64,000 nt of DNA from Candidatus Aalborgicola defluviihabitans (GCA_016705575.1 JADIXX010000003.1:966770-1030769), one strand, 5' to 3'. Positions 46,396 through 56,079 are shown, counted from the stretch's first letter. Translations and numbers: made by a program. Notes: generated from the letters alone by a model not told the origin.

Positions 46396-46534
46396 GCGCA
46401 ATTCTGGGTTGTAAGGGGTGCCTGGGGCAATGGTGCTGACCCTAGGTGACGTGAAAACTGAACTCCCGCTGGGTGGGGCATTTGCAGCGACAATCGAGCC
46501 CTTACTTATTCTTGCTTCGAGATTGCGTTCAGAC

Positions 46535-47062
46535 ATGTCTACCACGACTACTTTCACGGTTCGCCCCGCCACCCTGCGCGATGCCAAGGCCATCGCCGAA
46601 CTCCACAACGCCACCGTGTGCGAAGCCTTCAAGTCTGCCGTGCCCAATGCCCCGGTTCCGGTGGCGGCACTGGAGAAAACCCCGGCCTATTGGCGCGAAG
46701 CCATTGAATACGCAGAGCCCCAGGTGCACGTGGCCCTGGACGGCGACAAAATCGTCGGATTTGTGGGCTTTGACCGCTCTCGCGACAAAGGAACGCCCCA
46801 GACCATGGGCGAGCTCTGGGCCATCTACGTGGCGCCCGACCACTGGGGTCGGGGCGTGGGTCTGGCGCTGTGGGATGCTGCTCGCGAAGGCTTGCAAGAA
46901 GAAGGTTGCACCCACGTCACCATCTGGATTGCCCTGTCCAACGACCGTGCTTTGCGCTTCCATGAACTGGCCGGCTTCAAGCGTGAACCTAACAGCGCCA
47001 AGACCGTGCCAGTGGGCACCGTGCGGGTGGAAGAGATTCGTTTGAAGCGCGTCCTGAGCTAA
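46535..47062 (+). CDS. GNAT family N-acetyltransferase
   Basis: About 175 residues from the Met at 46535 (MSTTTTFTVRPATLRDAKAI); the frame runs further upstream into the divergent promoter region. The acetyl-CoA pyrophosphate loop is VAPDHWGRGVGLALWDAA near 99-116, and LSNDRALRFHELAGFKRE is the usual C-terminal motif. The substrate is unknown. It ends in a 4-bp overlap with the convergent ketoacyl synthase gene. Confidence 0.88.
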   Translation: MSTTTTFTVRPATLRDAKAIAELHNATVCEAFKSAVPNAPVPVAALEKTPAYWREAIEYAEPQVHVALDGDKIVGFVGFDRSRDKGTPQTMGELWAIYVAPDHWGRGVGLALWDAAREGLQEEGCTHVTIWIALSNDRALRFHELAGFKREPNSAKTVPVGTVRVEEIRLKRVLS

Positions 47063-48186
47063 GCAGCCAGTTTTTGCACGATGGCGCTGCCAATCGAATA
47101 GCCCGCGCCAAACGAGCAAATCACACCGACCTCGCCCGGCTGAAAGTCGGCCTTGTGGCGGTGAAAGGCGATGATCGAGCCGGCCGATGCGGTGTTGGCA
47201 AACTCATCCAGAATCACGGGCGCTTCGTCGGTGGTGGCGTCGCGTCCCAGCAGCTTGCGGGTGATGAGCTGGTTCATCGACAGATTGGCCTGGTGCAGCC
47301 AGAACCGGCGCACGCCGGGTCGGAGCCAGTTCGTGCGCGGCCAGGTGGCTGGCCATGTGCTCGGCCGCCATGGGGCACACCTCCTTGAACACTTTGCGGC
47401 CTTCCTGGCGCGAAACAGCAGGTCGCGATCGTCGGGGTTGCGGTCTTCGGCGCGTGACATGAAGCCTGCGTTGTTGCGAATGGCGTTTGAAAACGAGGTC
47501 AGCAGCTTGGTGCCCAGAATTTCGAAGGCGCCGGCTGGCGCCAGATCGAGGCGCTCCACCAAAATGGCGGTGCATACATCACCAAAGATGAAGTGGCAGT
47601 CGCGGTCTTGCCAAGCCAGGTGGCAGGAGGTGATTTCGGGGTTGACCACCAAAATGGCGCGGGCTGAACCGGTGCGCACTGCGTTCACCGCCATCTCCAG
47701 GCCAAAGGTGGCCGAGGAACAGGCCACGTTCATGTCGAATGCCCAACCCTTGATGCCCAGCGCGGTCTGAATTTCCACGCCCATGGCGGGGTAGGCGCGC
47801 TGCATGTTGGCCGCCGCGCAGTAGACGCCGTCCACATCGGCGGCGGTCTTGCCGGCTGCAGCCAGTGCGTCTTGCCCGGCCTTGACGGCAATTTCGGCCA
47901 TCAACGAGAGTTCGGTATCGGGACGGGTGGCGAACTTGGGGTGCATGCGCCGCGGATCGAGCACACCGCTCTTGTTCATCACATAGCGGCGTTTGATACC
48001 CGAGGCTTTTTCGATGAACTCAACACTGGAGTTTGTGATAGGCGTGTGGGTGCCGGCGGCAATTTCGGCGGCGTACTTTTCGTTCTCGATGGCGGCGTAG
48101 GCGTTGAATGCGGCAACCAGCTCTTCGTTGGTAATGACTTCGGGCGGCGTAAAAATGCCTGTGCTGCTGATGGCGACGCGGTGCAT
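47059..48186 (-). CDS. Beta-ketoacyl-ACP synthase III-like (locally shifted)
   Basis: 375 residues. The active Cys is in FDMNVACSSATFGLEMAV near 152; HQANLSMNQLI carries the catalytic His, and NTASAGSIIAFHRHK the Asn. Two compensating single-base changes affect 33 codons in between: after NPDDRDLLFR the reading frame gives ARKAAKCSRRCAPWRPSTWP, while the next frame gives the expected QEGRKVFKEVCPMAAEHMAS. The bases missing and added are near 47409-47411 and 47316-47319. The function would be condensing an acyl-CoA with malonyl-ACP, or making a beta-keto acid; this type often works on longer acyl chains. If the sequence is right, that segment is wrong and the enzyme is probably weak or dead. 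Confidence 0.8.
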   Translation of the reverse strand: MHRVAISSTGIFTPPEVITNEELVAAFNAYAAIENEKYAAEIAAGTHTPITNSSVEFIEKASGIKRRYVMNKSGVLDPRRMHPKFATRPDTELSLMAEIAVKAGQDALAAAGKTAADVDGVYCAAANMQRAYPAMGVEIQTALGIKGWAFDMNVACSSATFGLEMAVNAVRTGSARAILVVNPEITSCHLAWQDRDCHFIFGDVCTAILVERLDLAPAGAFEILGTKLLTSFSNAIRNNAGFMSRAEDRNPDDRDLLFRARKAAKCSRRCAPWRPSTWPATWPRTNWLRPGVRRFWLHQANLSMNQLITRKLLGRDATTDEAPVILDEFANTASAGSIIAFHRHKADFQPGEVGVICSFGAGYSIGSAIVQKLAA

Positions 48187-48345
48187 AGTAAAAAGCTCTT
48201 GTTGTTGGAAAAAACGGGCAAGCAGGATGCCGCGCCGATTATGCGCCGCCTTTCGCCCGCCATCGGTCAGTCGCAGGCGTTACAGACTCCCGCAACCTGG
48301 TGGCATGAAAACCGCTACGCTGTGCCAATTTTAAGGAGATACGCG

Positions 48346-49359
48346 ATGGCAATGTTCCGTGCCTGGGCTGCCACCCAGGCTGGCGGCCCGCTGCAACGGA
48401 TGGATTTTGACCCCGGAACGCTGCACCCCGAGGATGTGGAAATTGCAGTGGAACATTGCGGTGTCTGCCACTCTGATCTGGCCATGGTTGATAGCGAATG
48501 GTTTCCCGCCAGCTACCCGCTGGTGCCGGGGCATGAGGTTGTTGGCACCATCGTCGCAGTGGGTGATCAGGCCAAGGGCCGCAGCGTGGGCCAGCGCGTG
48601 GGCCTGGGCTGGCACAGCCACAGCTGCTGCCATTGCAACTTCTGCCTGGGGGGCGATCAAAACCTGTGCGCCAAACGCCAGCCGACCATTGTTGGGCGCC
48701 ATGGCGGCTTTGCCGACCGGGTACGCGCGCACTGGAGCTGGAGCCTGCCCATTCCAGCTGGCCTGGATCCGACTAGCGCCGGCCCGCTGATGTGCGGTGG
48801 AGGTACGGCCTTTTTGCCCTTTGTGATTAACGACATCAAGCCAACCGACAAAGTCGGCGTGGTCGGCATTGGTGGTCTGGGCCACCTGGCCGTCAAGTTT
48901 GCACATGCCTGGGGCTGCGAGGTAACGGCGTTCACGTCCACACCATCCAAACGCGACGAGGCCCTGTTGCTGGGCGCGCACCATACGGTCAGCAGCGTGG
49001 ACGTGAAGGAACTCAAGGCGATTGCGGGCACGCTGGACTTTTTGCTGGTCACGGTGGGTGCCTCGCTGGAATGGGATGCGCTGATTGGCACCCTGGCCCC
49101 CAAGGGCCGTCTGCACATGGTCGGCGTGGTGACCGAGGCGATGAAGATCAAAACTGGCGGCCTGCTGTCATGGCAGCGCAGCATCTCGGCTTCGCCCACG
49201 CCATCCCCCACCACGTTGACCAAAATGATGGAGTTCTCGGCCCGCCACGGCATTGCGCCGCAGGTAGAGCACTTTCCCATGAGCCGCATGAACGAGGCGC
49301 TGGACCATCTGCGCTCGGGCAAAGCGCGTTACCGGGTGGTGCTGGACGCAGACTTTTAA
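48346..49359 (+). CDS. Zinc-dependent alcohol dehydrogenase (YahK/AdhA-like)
   Basis: 337 residues; AAGGAGA stands 6 nt before the ATG at 48346, so the long upstream frame is not used. Zinc ligands: CGVCHSDL, GHEVVG (active site) and HSCCHCNFCLGGDQNLC (structural zinc, spaced as usual). The NAD(P) loop is GIGGLGHLAVKFA. The closest group is that of broad aldehyde reductases and cinnamyl alcohol dehydrogenase-like enzymes. It is transcribed away from the ketoacyl synthase. Confidence 0.9.
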   Translation: MAMFRAWAATQAGGPLQRMDFDPGTLHPEDVEIAVEHCGVCHSDLAMVDSEWFPASYPLVPGHEVVGTIVAVGDQAKGRSVGQRVGLGWHSHSCCHCNFCLGGDQNLCAKRQPTIVGRHGGFADRVRAHWSWSLPIPAGLDPTSAGPLMCGGGTAFLPFVINDIKPTDKVGVVGIGGLGHLAVKFAHAWGCEVTAFTSTPSKRDEALLLGAHHTVSSVDVKELKAIAGTLDFLLVTVGASLEWDALIGTLAPKGRLHMVGVVTEAMKIKTGGLLSWQRSISASPTPSPTTLTKMMEFSARHGIAPQVEHFPMSRMNEALDHLRSGKARYRVVLDADF

Positions 49360-49575
49360 CTCTGAAGGATAGTTGCAAATGAAACTGGGTGGCCAGCGAA
49401 AAATTGGGTGGTGAACTAAAGGGTTGAACGTGGGGATGTCTGTGGCCGCTTGTGGCAGTCAGTGGGTGTTCCCAGTTAGGCTGGCTATGCCCGCTGTGGG
49501 CTAGATTCCAACGCCCCCGAGTGGCAGCCAACCGGCTGTCAAATCGCACTGCTGATCGCACGTTCCACACATTGG
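49360..49575 (+). other. 216-bp stretch between adh and intI without gene
   Basis: It follows the adh stop and lies beyond the 3' end of the integron integrase. It repeats GGGTGG twice close together (about 49387-49412) but has no clear terminator. I see nothing else in it. Confidence 0.4.
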
Positions 49576-50385
49576 TCATTGGGCTGGCAACAGTGAGTCC
49601 AACGGCGATGTTGTTCCGCCAGCAGCTACCTTGAGTACGTGTGTGTAGATCATCGTGGTACTGACATCGCTGTGCCCCAACAATTCCTGAACCGTGCGAA
49701 TGTCGGTGCCAGCCTGCAGTAAATGTGTTGCGAACGAGTGGCGCAAGGTATGCACGGAAACCGGCTTAGCAATTCCTGCCTGGGACACTGCATTTTTCAG
49801 TGCCCGTTGCAAGCGCTGTTCGTACAGATGATGTCGCCGTTCAATGCCACGATCACGTCTGGCATGGCGATCAAAGTCAATGTCCTTTACCCGAAGCGTT
49901 AGCGTCTCGTTTCGGCGCATGCCTGTGCCATACAGCAGCCTGGCCAATAAACCGGTTTCACCCGTCATCAGGGTCAGAATGGCCTGCATCTCCTCTCGGG
50001 TCAACACACTGGGTATGCGTTTAGTGGGAATGGGGCGGCCAATCTCTTGCAACCAGGGCAGGTCTTGCCTGATGACCTCTTTGTACAGATACAGCAATGC
50101 ACTCAATGCCTGACGGTGTGTGGATGTGGAAACCCGGCGCTCGGTAGCCAACATGGTGAGAAAGGCCTCTACTTCCAATTGGCCCATTTCCCGAGGATGA
50201 CGCATGGTGCCGAGACGCCCGTGCCAGCGAACAAAGAACTTAATCCAATACACATAGCTCTTCTCCGTTTGAAGGCTGTAGTGCATGTACCGCAGACGCT
50301 CGCGGACTTGATCAAGGAGTCGCGTGGCAACCAGTGGTGGACCGCTCGGTTTGCTGTGTTTGGGGCTGTTGTTATAACTGGACAT
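49576..50385 (-). pseudogene. intI: Integron integrase IntI with internal deletion
   Basis: About 269 residues against the usual 320-340. The N-terminus (LLDQVRERLRYMHYSLQTEK, YVYWIKFFVRWHG) and the C-terminus (HTLRHSFATHLLQAGTDIRT, LLGHSDVSTTMIYTHVLKVA) are typical IntI. RRHHLYEQRLQRALKNAV is from the integron-specific insertion. The catalytic Arg (GTGMRRNE), His-x-x-Arg, His and Tyr are all present. Between VKDIDFDRHA and GIERRHHLYE, however, roughly 60-70 residues are missing in frame, including the REGKGxKDR hairpin with the catalytic Lys and part of the insertion. The enzyme is therefore probably inactive. I start at the Met at 50385; another lies at 50427. Confidence 0.85.
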
Positions 50386-50630
50386 AACTACAGTATGTGA
50401 CGGTAGCCCAATAAAATCAAGGCTCACAGCCGAACTGTAGAATGCGATACTCAGCGAAGCATCGGCACAAAAGGTCGTTTTTGCAGCGTATCAGGGGGAT
50501 GCCGAGAATCTGCGCAACGGCAATAGTGGAAAATCCGGTTATAAATCAACGACATGCAAAAACATTCTTTTCACAGCGTCAAGTTTGAGCCGCAATACGT
50601 AGCGGAATCGACTTTGATATCACGTTAGGC
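50386..50630 (+). other. attI-like region with GTTAGGC core site
   Basis: The stretch lies between the integrase start and the first cassette gene. It ends with the core site GTTAGGC at 50624-50630, where integron recombination cuts after the G. Its place, upstream of a divergent intI, is where attI must be. No cassette promoter can be named with confidence. Confidence 0.65.
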
Positions 50631-50646
50631 GTTATCATGGGGATTA

Positions 50647-51126
50647 ATGGAAATGCGATACTTGTTTCTTGTTGTTAGCCTTTTTTTATTGGCGCAGTCG
50701 GTACTCGCTGATGATGTTTACCATATTTACCACAATCCAAGATTCGATTATTCAATAGCATACCCCAAAGATATTTTGTACCCGCAAGGTGAGTCAGATA
50801 ATGGAGATGGGCAGAAATTTTTGTCAAAAGATGCAGATGCAAGTCTTATAGTTTATGGTTCAAATAATGCTCTGAGCCAATCACTGGAAGACCTATATCT
50901 TGAAGAATCGAGAGGCGAGACGCATGAAAAACCTACAAAGGTCGTAACCTATAAGGTACTAAAAAATAACTGGTTCGTCGTTTCCGGGTATAAATCTGGA
51001 AAGGTCTTTTACCAAAAAACTATCTTGAATAAAAATCAATTTAAATTTTTTTACTTTGAATATCCTGAAAGCAAGAAAAAGATTTACGATCCAATTACTA
51101 AAAATATTGCAACTTCATTTAAATGA
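50647..51126 (+). CDS. Integron cassette gene: exported hypothetical protein
   Basis: 159 residues; a signal peptide ends near residue 21 (YLFLVVSLFLLAQSVLADD). The rest (VYHIYHNPRFDYSIAYPKDI, WFVVSGYKSGKVFYQKTIL, FKFFYFEYPESKKKIYDPIT) resembles small secreted beta-proteins that begin with an FxYSIxYP motif, of no known activity. It begins 17 nt after the core GTTAGGC and ends 51 nt before the attC site, the usual layout of a cassette. It is much more AT-rich than its neighbours, which also fits a mobile cassette. A start at 50653 is possible too. Confidence 0.75.
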   Translation: MEMRYLFLVVSLFLLAQSVLADDVYHIYHNPRFDYSIAYPKDILYPQGESDNGDGQKFLSKDADASLIVYGSNNALSQSLEDLYLEESRGETHEKPTKVVTYKVLKNNWFVVSGYKSGKVFYQKTILNKNQFKFFYFEYPESKKKIYDPITKNIATSFK

Positions 51127-51176
51127 TAACTGTTCACTCTATAGGCGCGTAGGGCGGATAGAGCGAGACTAAACCC

Positions 51177-51236
51177 GCCTAACTATGCGTTGCACCTGAC
51201 CGTGCTATGCACGGCAGGTGAACGGAGTCGTTAACT
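51177..51236 (+). repeat. attC site of the gene cassette
   Basis: The R'' box GCCTAAC (51177-51183) is the exact complement of the GTTAGGC that opens the same cassette at 50624. The inner part pairs as CGTT-(G)-CACCTG-(A)-CCGTGC facing GCACGG-CAGGTG-AACG around a TAT loop, leaving two unpaired bases, G and A, on one strand: the extrahelical bases that direct IntI. The R' box G^TTAACT is at 51230-51236. The cassette is thus 50625-51230 (606 bp). Confidence 0.88.
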
Positions 51237-51860
51237 CGCTACATTTCGGCTTTTCACTAAACCCTTTTTGGTGGTCAGTTGAATGTCCGTTGTTGGGCGC
51301 TGATTTCGATGGAGCGGAAGTCGGCTACGGGTCGGAAGCGACCCTCGTGACAAACTGCGGAACAGGACCCTACAGGGAGCCGTCGCCTTTTTTCACTTCA
51401 CCTATCGCCGGATGGTCACTGTCACGCTGCGCGGCATTGCCCATTTAGGGTGCCAAGATCAACTTCCCCGTCCGGCCACAGAAGCCAGCCCTACTTGCTG
51501 CACCTCAACATTCGCCGCAGTCCCTTCGAACGCGCACAAAAACCTGCCCTCGAAACGCACCGCAACGTCATCGCAGCGAATCCCCGCAAATTCGGTAGCT
51601 GTGGTCAGTACCTTGCCCGTGCTGGCTTGTTTCGGGATGAACGTTGCTGAGAAGACCGCAAGCGGTTTGTTGTGCAGGTTTTCGCTGACGAAAGTGACCA
51701 TGCCGGCTGGCTCGTTTTCAAACGGCTCGTCTTTGACCGTCGCCGTCAAGCGCAGTAGGCTGAGACCTGCGATTGTGGCCACCGGCACAACCCGTCTCCT
51801 GCGCGCCACAGACCTCGCGCGCGTTGTCTCAGGCGCTATCCCTACATGGCCCAACGACTC
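51237..51860. other. About 620 bp after attC; no gene supported with confidence
   Basis: One minus-strand frame of 131 codons (51459-51854) has some protein-like character (LLRLTATVKDEPFENEPAGM, FVSENLHNKPLAVFSATFIP) but no recognised family and no clear ribosome-binding site. The plus strand also has a 150-codon frame over the same bases. It may be the rest of an older cassette whose attC is lost. I would keep the minus frame only as a weak candidate. Confidence 0.35.
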
Positions 51861-51903
51861 TTAGCCCTCGTCAGCACTACGTTAACAGCTACCAAATAGA
51901 TAG
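51861..51903 (+). repeat. Dispersed 43-bp repeat, copy D
   Basis: It begins TTAGCCCTCG and ends AAATAGATAG. It is the most divergent of the three ungapped copies. It ends 4 bp before the stop codon of the SRPBCC gene, on its downstream side. Confidence 0.65.
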
Positions 51904-51906
51904 CAT

Positions 51907-52378
51907 CTAATCAACCTCACCGCCAAAGCGTTCGATCAGGTTGGCAATGTACTGTTCGGTCAGGCGCTCAAATCGGCCCCACCACCGGCGCCACCACCAA
52001 CTTCATCAGGGCCGGCAGGGCGATGGTCAGTTCACCTTGCACGGCCAGCACGATCAGGGTGGAGGTACGGCGGTCGGTCATGTGCCAGCTACCCGACACG
52101 CGGGCGTTGCCTTCACCTCTACCGGCGTCCATACCACTGTGCCCTTGGCCTTGTTGGACACGTATTTGGAGGCGTACACCGTCTGCAGGTTAACCTGAGG
52201 CAGGCCAATTTTGGCCATCTCCCCAGCGGTAGGCGCCACCGCCCAGGTCCACCAACTGGTCCACATGCGGGTAGAAGCCGGCCGAGGTGGGCACGTCAGC
52301 CAGCACCTCAAAAACCTCCTTGAACGGCGCCTTGACTTCAAACTCGTAGCCCAGTTCGACGGGAATGGTGATGGACAT
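51907..52378 (-). pseudogene. SRPBCC/CoxG-like protein, three frameshifts
   Basis: It begins MSITIPVELGYEFEVKAPFK and LADVPTSAGFYPHVDQLVDL, then leaves frame at CCCC 52221-52224 (one base too many). The next frame gives KIGLPQVNLQTVYASKYVSN up to about 52120, where one base is missing. The third gives RVSGSWHMTDRRTS and LALPALM-like sequence up to about 51977, where one base is extra. The fourth ends RLTEQYIANLIERFGGEVD at 51907. Joined, it makes a normal ~155-residue START/Bet v 1-like protein. The steps are +1, -1, +1 in or near G/C runs. Confidence 0.75.
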
Positions 52379-52483
52379 GATCTTTCCTTGCGGGTAGGTG
52401 AGGAGTTTGGCACATTATTACTGCACGAAGTCGGTTTTCGCACGGGCACAATATGCGCTTTCGCCTGCCAACTTCCCGCCACC

Positions 52484-53431
52484 ATGTCCAGCAGCCTGCT
52501 CGCCCTGATCGACGATATTGCCACCATCCTTGACGACGTGGCCGTCTTGTCCAAGGTGGCTGCGCAAAAGACGGCGGGTGTGTTGGGTGACGATCTGGCG
52601 CTCAACGCCCAGCAGGTGAGGGTGTCACCGCTGATCGCGAACTGCCTGTGGTGTGGGCCGTGTGCAAAGGCTCGCTGGTCAACAAACTAATTTTGGTGCC
52701 AGCTGCGTTTCTCATTAGTCTGTTCATTCCCTGGGCGGTCACGCCGCTGCTGATGGTAGGCGGCGCCTACCTGTGCCTGGAAGGGTTCGAGAAGCTGGCA
52801 CACAAGTTGGCGCACAGCACACGGGACGACCAAACCCATCAGCAAGTTTTGCTGGCCGCATTGGAAAACCCGGCGGTGGACCTGGTGAAGCTGGAGCGAG
52901 ACAAGGTGAAAGGCGCCATCCGCACGGACTTTGTGCTGTCGGCTGAAATCATTGCCATCACGTTGGGCACGGTGCAAAACAGCCCCTGGTTGACCCAGCT
53001 GACCGTGCTGGGTGGTATTGCTGTGTTGATGACTTTTGGTGTTTACGGCATTGTTGCCGGTATCGTGAAGCTTGACGATGCCGGTCTGTACCCTCAGCCG
53101 CGGCAGTGGTACCGGTACGGTGATGCGGGTGCAGCAGTCGGTGGGGCGCGGCCTGCTGTGGGCGGCGCCGGCCTTGATGAAGACCCTGACTGTGGTGGGA
53201 ACAGCGGCTATGTTCCTCGTGGGTGGCAGTATCCTGGAGCATGGGCTGGGGCCACTGCACCTTGCGGTGCAGACTTTGCTGATTGCGTTCGGAGGAACTG
53301 GGCTGGCAGCCAGTGTGGCCCATGCGGTAATGCCGCTGCTGCTGGACGCCGCCATCGGTGTGGTGGCGGGTGGACTGGTTCTGTTGGGTGTTAAGGCCTG
53401 GCAGGCTGCGGGCCGCACGCTGCGAGGCTAA
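52484..53431 (+). pseudogene. DUF808/YedI-like membrane protein, two frameshifts
   Basis: It begins MSSSLLALIDDIATILDDVA and KTAGVLGDDLALNAQQV, then shifts near 52620 (one G missing in AGGG). It resumes as ADRELPVVWAVCKGSLVNK through about four membrane helices to GIVKLDDAGLY, then shifts at CCC 53091-53093 (one C extra) and resumes as LSRGSGTGTVMRVQQSVG through HLAVQTLLIAFGGTGLAA to the end. Joined, it is a normal DUF808 protein of ~315 residues, an inner-membrane family of unknown function. The start follows the divergent SRPBCC gene by about 105 bp. Confidence 0.8.
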
Positions 53432-53446
53432 AGCCCGCACTGCGGC

Positions 53447-53677
53447 TTAGGCTATAGCGGGTGGCTCCATGCGGCGGCGCTTGATTCTGGGCGGAGCCTG
53501 CGGTTCGATGACAACGGCCCCGCCACCGGGCAGTGCAACTGCCAGCACCTCCCGGCCTGAAACATTGAGGCGGTACACCGTGGTGCGGCCTACGGCCCGG
53601 GATTCATCCAGCACCGCTTCTTTGAGCAGTTGAGCCAGTTCTCCCTGGCCAATGGAGTGCCAAGCCAGCTTTGTCAT
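53447..53677 (-). CDS. Small hypothetical protein
   Basis: 76 residues, not recognised. LAQLLKEAVLDESRAVGRTT followed by VYRLNVSGREVLAVALPGGG reads like a compact alpha-beta protein. Its ATG overlaps the stop of the GGDEF/EAL gene (ATGA at 53674-53677), so it is probably translated with it. It has no signal peptide and ends in a basic tail (RIKRRRMEPP). Confidence 0.55.
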   Translation of the reverse strand: MTKLAWHSIGQGELAQLLKEAVLDESRAVGRTTVYRLNVSGREVLAVALPGGGAVVIEPQAPPRIKRRRMEPPAIA

Positions 53678-55792
53678 GTTTGCCCGCTCTGCTGTTCGTG
53701 CAGCTGTGTGGTGAAGGCGCGCTCTGGCATGGGCCGCGCAAAGTAGTTGCCCTGTACCTGATTGCAGCCCATGGCAACCAGCAGATCGGCTTGTTCCTTC
53801 GTCTCGACCCCTTCGGCCACCACCGACAGGCCCAGGCTGCGCGCCATGGCAACGATGGCGCCAGCAATGGCAGCGTCATCCGGACTGGTGTGGATGTCGG
53901 TAATGAAAGAGCGGTCAATCTTGAGTTCATCAATTGGGAAGCGGCGCAGATAGGACAGGCTGGAATAGCCCGTGCCAAAGTCATCCAGCGACAGGGACAC
54001 GCCCAGTTGCTTGAGCGCGCGCAGAGCCACCAGGTTGCTGTCTACATCGTGCATCACCATGCTTTCGGTCAACTCCAGAATGAATTGCGTTGGGTCGGCC
54101 TGTGCTGGCAAACACAGCAGCAATGCGCTCGGCCAGATCCTCCTGGCGGAACTGGCGTGCTGACATATTGATGCCAATTTTCATGGGCGCCAGGCCCTGC
54201 TCGCGCCAGCGCACCTGCTGTAGGCATACCTCTTTCACAACCCACTCGCCCAGGGGAATAATCAAGCCGGTCTCTTCGGCCAGGTGGATGAACTCGATGG
54301 GGTGTACCAGGCCGATCTGGGGGTGCTGCCAACGGATCAATGCCTCTGCGCCGATGATGCGGTGGCTGGAGAGATCGATCTTGGGCTGGTAGTGCAGCAA
54401 AAACTCGCCCCGCTCAGGCCGCGCCGCATGGCGGCTTCCATGTCCAGTCGGCTGATGGCGGCGGAGCCCATCTCCGGCACGAACTGGCGTACGCTGTTGC
54501 GCCCGTGTTCCTTGACGCGGTACATGGCCATGTCGGCATAACGCAGCAGAATTTCACCGTGGTCGCCGTCGCGCGGGTAGAACGAAGCGCCAATGCTGGC
54601 CGTGACGAACACGTCGCGACCGGCCACTTCAATCGGCCGCGCCAGTGCGGTCAGCAGCTTCTGGGCAATCTGGTCTATGTCGTCGGGCTGGGGCAGATCG
54701 GTGAGGATGATGACGAACTCATCGCCCCCCAAGCGGGCCACGGTATCGGTCTCGCGGACGCAGTCGCGCAGCCGGTTAGCTACCTCTTTAAGCAGGGCGT
54801 CACCAGCGAGGTGGCCCGAGGCGTCATTGATGAGCTTGAAATGGTCCAGGTCCAGCAGCATGACGCCCAAAATGCTTTTGTGCCGTTTGGCCAAGGCAAT
54901 GCCTTGCTCGATGCGGTCGGTCAGCAGGTTGCGATTGGCCAGGCCGGTCAGGCTGTCATGGTTGGCCTGGTACTCCAGGGCCTGCTGGTAGCGCACACGT
55001 TCGCTGATGTCGTTGATGACGCTGACAAAGTGCGTGGTGGCCGCGCCGGTGAGGTCGCGCACCGGGGCAATGTGCAGTTCGTTCCAGAACAGTGAGCCGT
55101 CTTTGCGGTAGTTGCGCAGGGTAGCCTGGCCTTCGTGTTTGTCGCGCAGTGCGGTCCGGATGTTTTCCAGGTCGGGCTGGGCCAGATCGTCACGCACCAG
55201 AAAACGCCCTTCCAGGCCAATCACTTCTTCCCGCGCGGTAGCCAGTGATGCGTTCGAACGCCGGGTTCACATAGACGATGGAGTGGTCATCCGCATCACT
55301 GCGCGTGATCATGATGCCGTTGCTGCTGGACGCCAGTGCCTGCTCCTGCAGGTGCCTGGTTTGTTCGTAATTTTTGCTTCTTAGCTTGCGCTCGCTGATG
55401 TCTTCTTTCACCGCGATCAGGTGAGTGGGTTTGCCGTCGGTATTGCGCAGGGTGGACACCATCTGGCGCTCCCAGTAGGTGCTGCCATCCTTGCGGCGGG
55501 CCTCCACGTCACCACGCCATGGTTCACCAATGGACTGGGATGTCAGCAGACTGTCATAGATGCTGTCGCTGGTTCCTTCTGGGTTCCACGGATGGGCAGT
55601 GTGGCCCGCGATCTCGTTGAGGGCGTACCCGGTCATGCTGGTGAAGGCGGGGTTGCAATACTCCACTTCGCCTTTCAGGTTCATCACCACAACACCAAAG
55701 GGACTTTGTTCTACCGCCAGCGCCAGCAAATCCAGCCGCCGACTGAGTCGTTGCAGTTCGCTGTCCAGGGAGGTTCCGGTGTCGGGGTTCAT
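53674..55792 (-). pseudogene. PAS-PAS-GGDEF-EAL protein, three frameshifts
   Basis: It starts at 55792 (MNPDTGTSLDSELQ). The first frame carries a PAS domain (VVMNLKGEVEYCNPAFTSMT) and part of a second, up to about 55230, where CCC has one base too many. The second frame carries the end of that PAS domain and a full GGDEF domain (NHDSLTGLANRNLLTDRI, VARLGGDEFVIIL) and shifts near 54415 (one G missing). The third gives the EAL start (HYQPKIDLSSHRIIGAEALI, INMSARQF) and shifts near 54108. The fourth gives LELTESMVMHDVDSNLVALR, DDFGTGYSSLSYLRR and AEGVETKEQADLL to the end. All catalytic motifs are intact, so if the shifts are read errors this is a working cyclic-di-GMP enzyme of about 700 residues. 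Confidence 0.8.
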
Positions 55793-55950
55793 GGCGGTTG
55801 TCGGGTGTCTGCGGTGCACGCAAGCGTTTGTGTTGCGAATTTTAGGCCCTGCAGCGACACAGCGGGAGCCCGTCCTGTACAGTGGTCGTGACCCGCGGTC
55901 AGATCGATTTCGATTGCCCTGCACCACAAATTGTTTCAGCAAATCCGGCG

Positions 55951-55993
55951 CTAGCCCTCGTGAAATATACGCAACGCGCTTCTAAATAAATAG
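55951..55993 (+). repeat. Dispersed 43-bp repeat, copy B
   Basis: It begins CTAGCCCTCG and ends AAATAAATAG. It matches copy A at most positions. It lies between the upstream side of the GGDEF/EAL gene and the downstream side of the CoA-transferase gene. Confidence 0.75.
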
Positions 55994-56079
55994 CAATCGG
56001 TTTGATGCTGGTGAATGCTGGCATCTTTGTCTGCAGCCAAAAGGCAGCGGTGGGTTTTTCTGATACGCCAGCCGCCGGC

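Noticed and set aside
47872..48345. N-terminal extension of the alcohol dehydrogenase
   Set aside because: A strong ribosome-binding site precedes the Met at 48346 and the upstream part overlaps the ketoacyl synthase on the other strand.
51845..51890. Second attC starting at GCCCAAC with GTTAACA after it
   Set aside because: The R boxes fit loosely but the sequence between them does not fold into a stem, and the right part is explained by the dispersed repeat.
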